From assembly GCA_946811695.1 (NCBI GenBank), contig OX328127.1, positions 47,709,373 through 47,773,372 of the forward strand: 64,000 nucleotides of DNA. The letters run 5' to 3'. The translations under genes and the position numbers were made by a program. Shown here one piece after another: positions 60,052 through 64,000 of this stretch (position 1 is the first letter of the stretch; every line of letters starts with the position of its first letter). The notes under the pieces are model-generated. The model was not told the DNA's origin. It searched no databases and saw only the letters and a program-made list of their open reading frames with translations. This DNA is from Gonocerus acuteangulatus (lineage: Eukaryota > Arthropoda > Insecta > Hemiptera > Coreidae).

Positions 60052-61585
60052 ATTTTTTTTTTATTTTTCAATAATTTACATTATTGAATATTTATAATAT
60101 TTTTCGTGAATTTTAAAATTCAATGGGGTAAATCGTATAGTTTTAGAAATACAGAAAAAATAATTTTGATATCAAACATAAATGTTGATTTACTGAAAGC
60201 ATTTATAAAGCTTTTATTTCAATCTTAGTCTCTCTTTTTCAAAGGAACAAGATATTAAACATTTAAAACATAATCAAGATTAATTTTAGGAGTCTTCTCC
60301 AGACAGTGGGTGATCAAATATTTGGAAATGGATGATAAGGCTTGGATCTGTGGGAAAGAGGCAGCTGGACCTTGACGACCTGGAGAAAGATAAGATTTAC
60401 TCGAGGGGAACTGATTTATAATTGAAAGAACCTCTCAGATAATAGAGGGTTTATTTCTTTTCATAAAACCTTCCAGGAAGGAGGTGGAGGGAGAGAAAGA
60501 CAGTTTTCGCGACGATGGAGGGGGGGATTAGGCTAAATTATGGGGAAATAAAGAATGTTTAATTTGTCCCATGGAAACGTCCGAGGAGCAACTCGCCAGG
60601 CAAAGAGTTCATTAATGGAGGAAGAAGCAAAAAGAAGTGAAACTTTTAACAAAGGGGTTTATAGGAATTCGATTGGTCTGTAATTAGGGGCGAAGGGACA
60701 GATGTTACTACGGGTGCTGCCACCTGGGGGCTAAAAACCAACTTTAAATGACTCCTTAAAAGTTGAAAGCACCTCGGAGGGGGTGTGAACGTCCCTTGGT
60801 GGAGGACAGACCGGGTGGCGCAGTAAATCCACAGGCAGGATAATTCTAGACGGTGGTGATAAATTCTAAGGAAGACATTGTTATTTATTTTACTGCCCGA
60901 CTGCATCAAATAAAGTAGAAACTATGGGATAAAGGATGTTACACAATTATATCAGAAATTGCCTACTCCTTTTCGGAATTCTATATGAGAAATGTTAACA
61001 TCTCGTTAACTGTAGGTCAACATAGGGGAAAGATGGTTGTATGGGATGATGGTAGATTAAATTTGTATACTTATGTTATCTATCTTTAACATAGAAATAT
61101 TTTCTCTAAAATGGAAGGTTCAGTGTTTTAACAAATAGAATCCTTCTACTGAAACACTGGTTATTTCGGCAAAATTCGCTATGAGGAAAATATATGGTTT
61201 GCCCTTAAGACAGAGGAGTCTTATCTGCAATTCCTCGTCTTAATTGTGCCCTATCAGTAGGTGGAATTATAAAATTAATATGGACCGTGAGGTCCCACTT
61301 GAGGTAGGCCTGTTTGTGCCCATCAGAGGTAAGGACCTCGGGGATGCAAGCACCTTCAATAAAGACAAGAACTTTTAAATGGTTAGATGGCCTTTCTGTT
61401 GAAAGCTGCTTAGAGACTCCTTGTCAGAGACTGTATTCGTCTGGAATCTTTGATCTTTGAGCGCTTGTTCTTGCTAGGATAAGAATGCTCTTGGTTGGAT
61501 AATACGAAAAATTGTTTCGAAGAGTGGCTTTTGGTTCTGTATTTTGGATTGAAAATAGCTAAACATCAATATACTTATACGGATA

Positions 61586-61639
61586 CAGGCTTCGATGTGC
61601 TGACGACAGGCTTCGATGTCGTCAGCACATCGAAGCCTG
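61586..61639. repeat. Perfect 22-bp-stem hairpin
   Basis: CAGGCTTCGATGTGCTGACG-AC is followed after 10 bases by its exact complement. The loop AGGCTTCGAT repeats part of the arm, so it may have formed by replication slippage on a short repeat. Confidence 0.85.
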
Positions 61640-62065
61640 TGTCTTCGGATCCACCAAATATTGTTCTTTCATTTGCCTTCCAGTAGTGGTACAGATTAAT
61701 TTTCTGAGATCAATGTCAGTTTACATAATTACTTCTCTTTTTATTATTGAAAATTCAATCGTGAAGATGTTGGATAATCCAAGGCAGGTAATTTCAGTTT
61801 CTATGAGTGAATTTAATTCATAGTTACATATAAGGGGAACAGTAATGATTATTTGATTCTTAATGGTTATGAAATAGTACATTGAAGAATTGACAATGTA
61901 TTTTTTTTAAGTACAACTAGAAATGTATCTGTATAATTGTCTCGAGCACATCACCTTAGTTGCGGGTGCTCATAAATAAATGATTTTAAAAAAAAATAGT
62001 ACATTGGGTATTGTTCAGGTATTAATCAGTTTTATTATTCTGAGTTGTTTACATCATAATTATAT

Positions 62066-62115
62066 TTTTTTTTTTTAAGGTGCTTCGACTACTTTGGTCA
62101 TTAGCACCATTTTAT
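62066..62115 (-). mobile_element. SINE tail fragment
   Basis: Minus strand: GGTGCTAATGACC, AGTAGTCGAAGCACC and an A-rich run, the same tail as at 51.0 and 52.2 kb, 5'-truncated to almost nothing. Confidence 0.65.
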
Positions 62116-63957
62116 TGTTATCTTCATAATAATTTCCCTAAAAAGAACATATAATTTTATTCTTTTTTTCTCGATTTGATTTACCTGGCTTCAGTAAAGA
62201 AGCATTTTTCCTTCCATATAGATGGAAAAATGTAATTGAAGTCACTTTACAAAATTAAATAGGTCATTACAGGGATAAGAGAGAAAAAAAAAAACTTTGT
62301 TTAAAACCCTCTTACAAAAGCGCGTTCAGACTTTCACATCATTGAATGTTTTAAAAGGAAACTTTACTTTTACGAGTGCTGCCCCATATTCCTTAGAGTA
62401 ATAATACATTAAAGTTTCACACCATACTCATAATAATTCACAATCTCTTACTCTTCGTGAAAACCTTATGCTTACCAAAAGGGCTTTCCCTTGAATTACA
62501 GAATGCATTAGGATATCCGGTGGAGTAGAGGGAGTTAATTTGATGAAGTGCACGAGGCAGGCAAAGTGGCGAAAATGTGGGTAATGTTCTGATGGGGAAT
62601 AATATGACTGTATTATACTCATGAGTTGTAGGACTACGATAAATGCCACTTCCCTCAAAGAACTCCTGTACACTTATTTATAAAGCTCATGTCTCTTGCT
62701 GCTGTTAGAAAACGTTTCTTGTATAAATACTTACATTGTTTCTCTAAAACTGGCCTCGTTCTATATTTAGTAAGAGTAAAACCATATCAAACAAAATTTA
62801 ACCCAATGTAGCTTACAAGTAGATGGCCATTATTACTCGACAAGGCAAAAGGGAAACATAAAAATCGGGAAACATATGAGAGATTTTTATAGGAAAAGAG
62901 TGGAATTTTGTGGAGCAGTTTTGTTTAATTTCTGTCCTCGAAAATTAAAAAACATCCAAGCGAGCAAAAGGCTGATAATAAAATCGAAAGGACAGTAATG
63001 GCCATGATGTCGAAGCAGAACAAAATGAAGTGAAAAAATAAATAAATAATAAAATTGAAAGAATACTGAGGCAAAGACCATGTTACAAAATTGAAGAATG
63101 TTTTTAAATGTATTTTGCATTCACACTGACATCCTGAGTTAAATCTATTAATGTATTATTTAAGTCATTATTAGTAATTATTATCACGTGTCCATATCTC
63201 AATAATAATTTTCCCTGAATAAATCATATTCTATTCTATTCTTATCAGTTACAGGATGTTTCATTGGGAATTTGTCACAGACTAATTCCGTATTCTTTTT
63301 TTTTTTTTTGCATCATCGTTGTTAATGAGAATTCACAATGATATTTTAAACAATTAACCACTTCATCGCCAGAACTACTTTTTAAAAACTGGTTTATACG
63401 ATGTCACTTGATCTAATGGAACGATTTTGCTAAAGCTTACTTCACACATTCTTTATTATTTCATCTTAGACTAAGTGTCGGTCAATTTATTTTGTAGATA
63501 TGACAGCTCATTGAAAAAAAAACAAAAAAACTACTACTTTGAACAAAAATTTGAGCTTAAAAATAAATTTCAGCTGTAAATACTAAAACAATAGTGCTAT
63601 CTTGTAAACCAGTTTGAAAATAGTAGAAGACTGAAATATTCTTAAAACTCCAAACACATCAACTCGCCAATAAAGAAAAAACGATATTTTTTTGAAAATC
63701 TAATGGTAGTTAGATCCCTTCAACAATGAAGAGTGAAAAATAGTGATTGGCAAATTATTCTATCCTCAGATATAGTTAGAAAAAGTTGTTTCGTAAATTA
63801 AAATGTTCTTAGTATTTTAAAATCCATTTTTAGAAATTCTTAACGCGGTGTAACCCTTTAAAATATTAGAAATGTTACTTTATTCTAAATAAAGTTCAGT
63901 AGTTATTATTCAACTGATCCTTTTCTTAATTTTCGTGCTAGGCGGAAGGTCAAATAA

Positions 63958-64000
63958 TAAAAAGTCCGACTCGCAGGAACTGCATCATCTTAGCACGGTT
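63958..64000 (-). mobile_element. F2 Helentron-like 3' end, cut by window edge
   Basis: AAAGTCCGACTCGCAGGAAC, then TGCATCATCTTAGCACGGTT, is the F2 3' terminus. The rest of the element lies beyond the window. Confidence 0.75.

Larger units (their letters stand above)
58556..63957. other. Intergenic DNA, no gene seen
   Basis: No defensible gene. It contains an AT tract (60017-60050), the perfect hairpin at 61586-61639 and a SINE tail near 62066-62115. Confidence 0.45.

Overview
The window is eukaryotic, AT-rich and full of repeats, and probably comes from an arthropod. The main hints are a mariner-type transposase with spliceosomal introns and an N-terminal helix-turn-helix of the kind common in arthropods, a BEL/Pao LTR retrotransposon, GIY-YIG Penelope-like elements (PLEs) and RNase H-bearing non-LTR elements. 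Species cannot be read from the sequence. I found no host protein-coding gene that I could defend. The long reading frames are mobile-element genes, mostly broken, or translations of (AT)n/(GT)n microsatellites.

Layout. 1-1.9 kb: a small terminal-inverted-repeat element, a 145-bp tandem duplication, the decayed end of a PLE, and long GT and AT tracts. 1.9-7.3 kb: two interleaved, nearly identical inverted duplications (arm A 0.87 kb, arm B 1.32 kb) containing PLE tails and SINE pieces. 8-16 kb: mostly empty, with a rearranged PLE (RT plus GIY-YIG nuclease) at 11.0-12.8 kb that ends in a well-formed hammerhead ribozyme motif, a tRNA-like SINE head and a 264-bp MITE. 16-25.6 kb: Helentron-like elements, an inverted pair of hammerhead motifs at 19.2 kb, an interrupted 3.7-kb palindrome with a LINE fragment in its centre, and another PLE. 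27.1-35.4 kb: one complete-length but defective BEL/Pao element with 5-bp target duplications; a Helentron-like element has split its 5' LTR. 36.6-41.4 kb: a Helentron-like element expanded by about 143-bp minisatellite units and invaded by a 5'-truncated LINE and an intron-containing mariner-like transposon. 41.5-44 kb: two related MITEs, a 5S rRNA-derived SINE with perfect target duplications, and a pair of hammerhead-like tails. 46.3-48.5 kb and 55.9-58.3 kb: two copies of one element made of a 123-bp minisatellite plus a nearly perfect palindrome of about 0.77 kb. 49.9-55.7 kb: tRNA-derived SINEs, SINE tails and a 3.1-kb Helentron-like element carrying a hAT-type MITE. 58.3-64 kb: almost empty.

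How the parts relate. Three features recur. (1) A Helentron-like group in two families, F1 and F2, shares one architecture: an insertion next to T, subterminal inverted repeats, an internal minisatellite, an (AT)n tract and a GCAG-triloop-CTGC hairpin close to the 3' end. The two families changed the subterminal motif at both ends together. (2) PLE 3' tails with hammerhead cores repeatedly lie head-to-head. (3) Long inverted duplications often have (AT)n or (GT)n at the centre or junction. No operon or host regulatory circuit is visible. The regulatory signals found belong to elements: LTR TATA-like box, primer-binding site, tRNA-type A/B boxes, a 5S internal promoter region and ribozymes.
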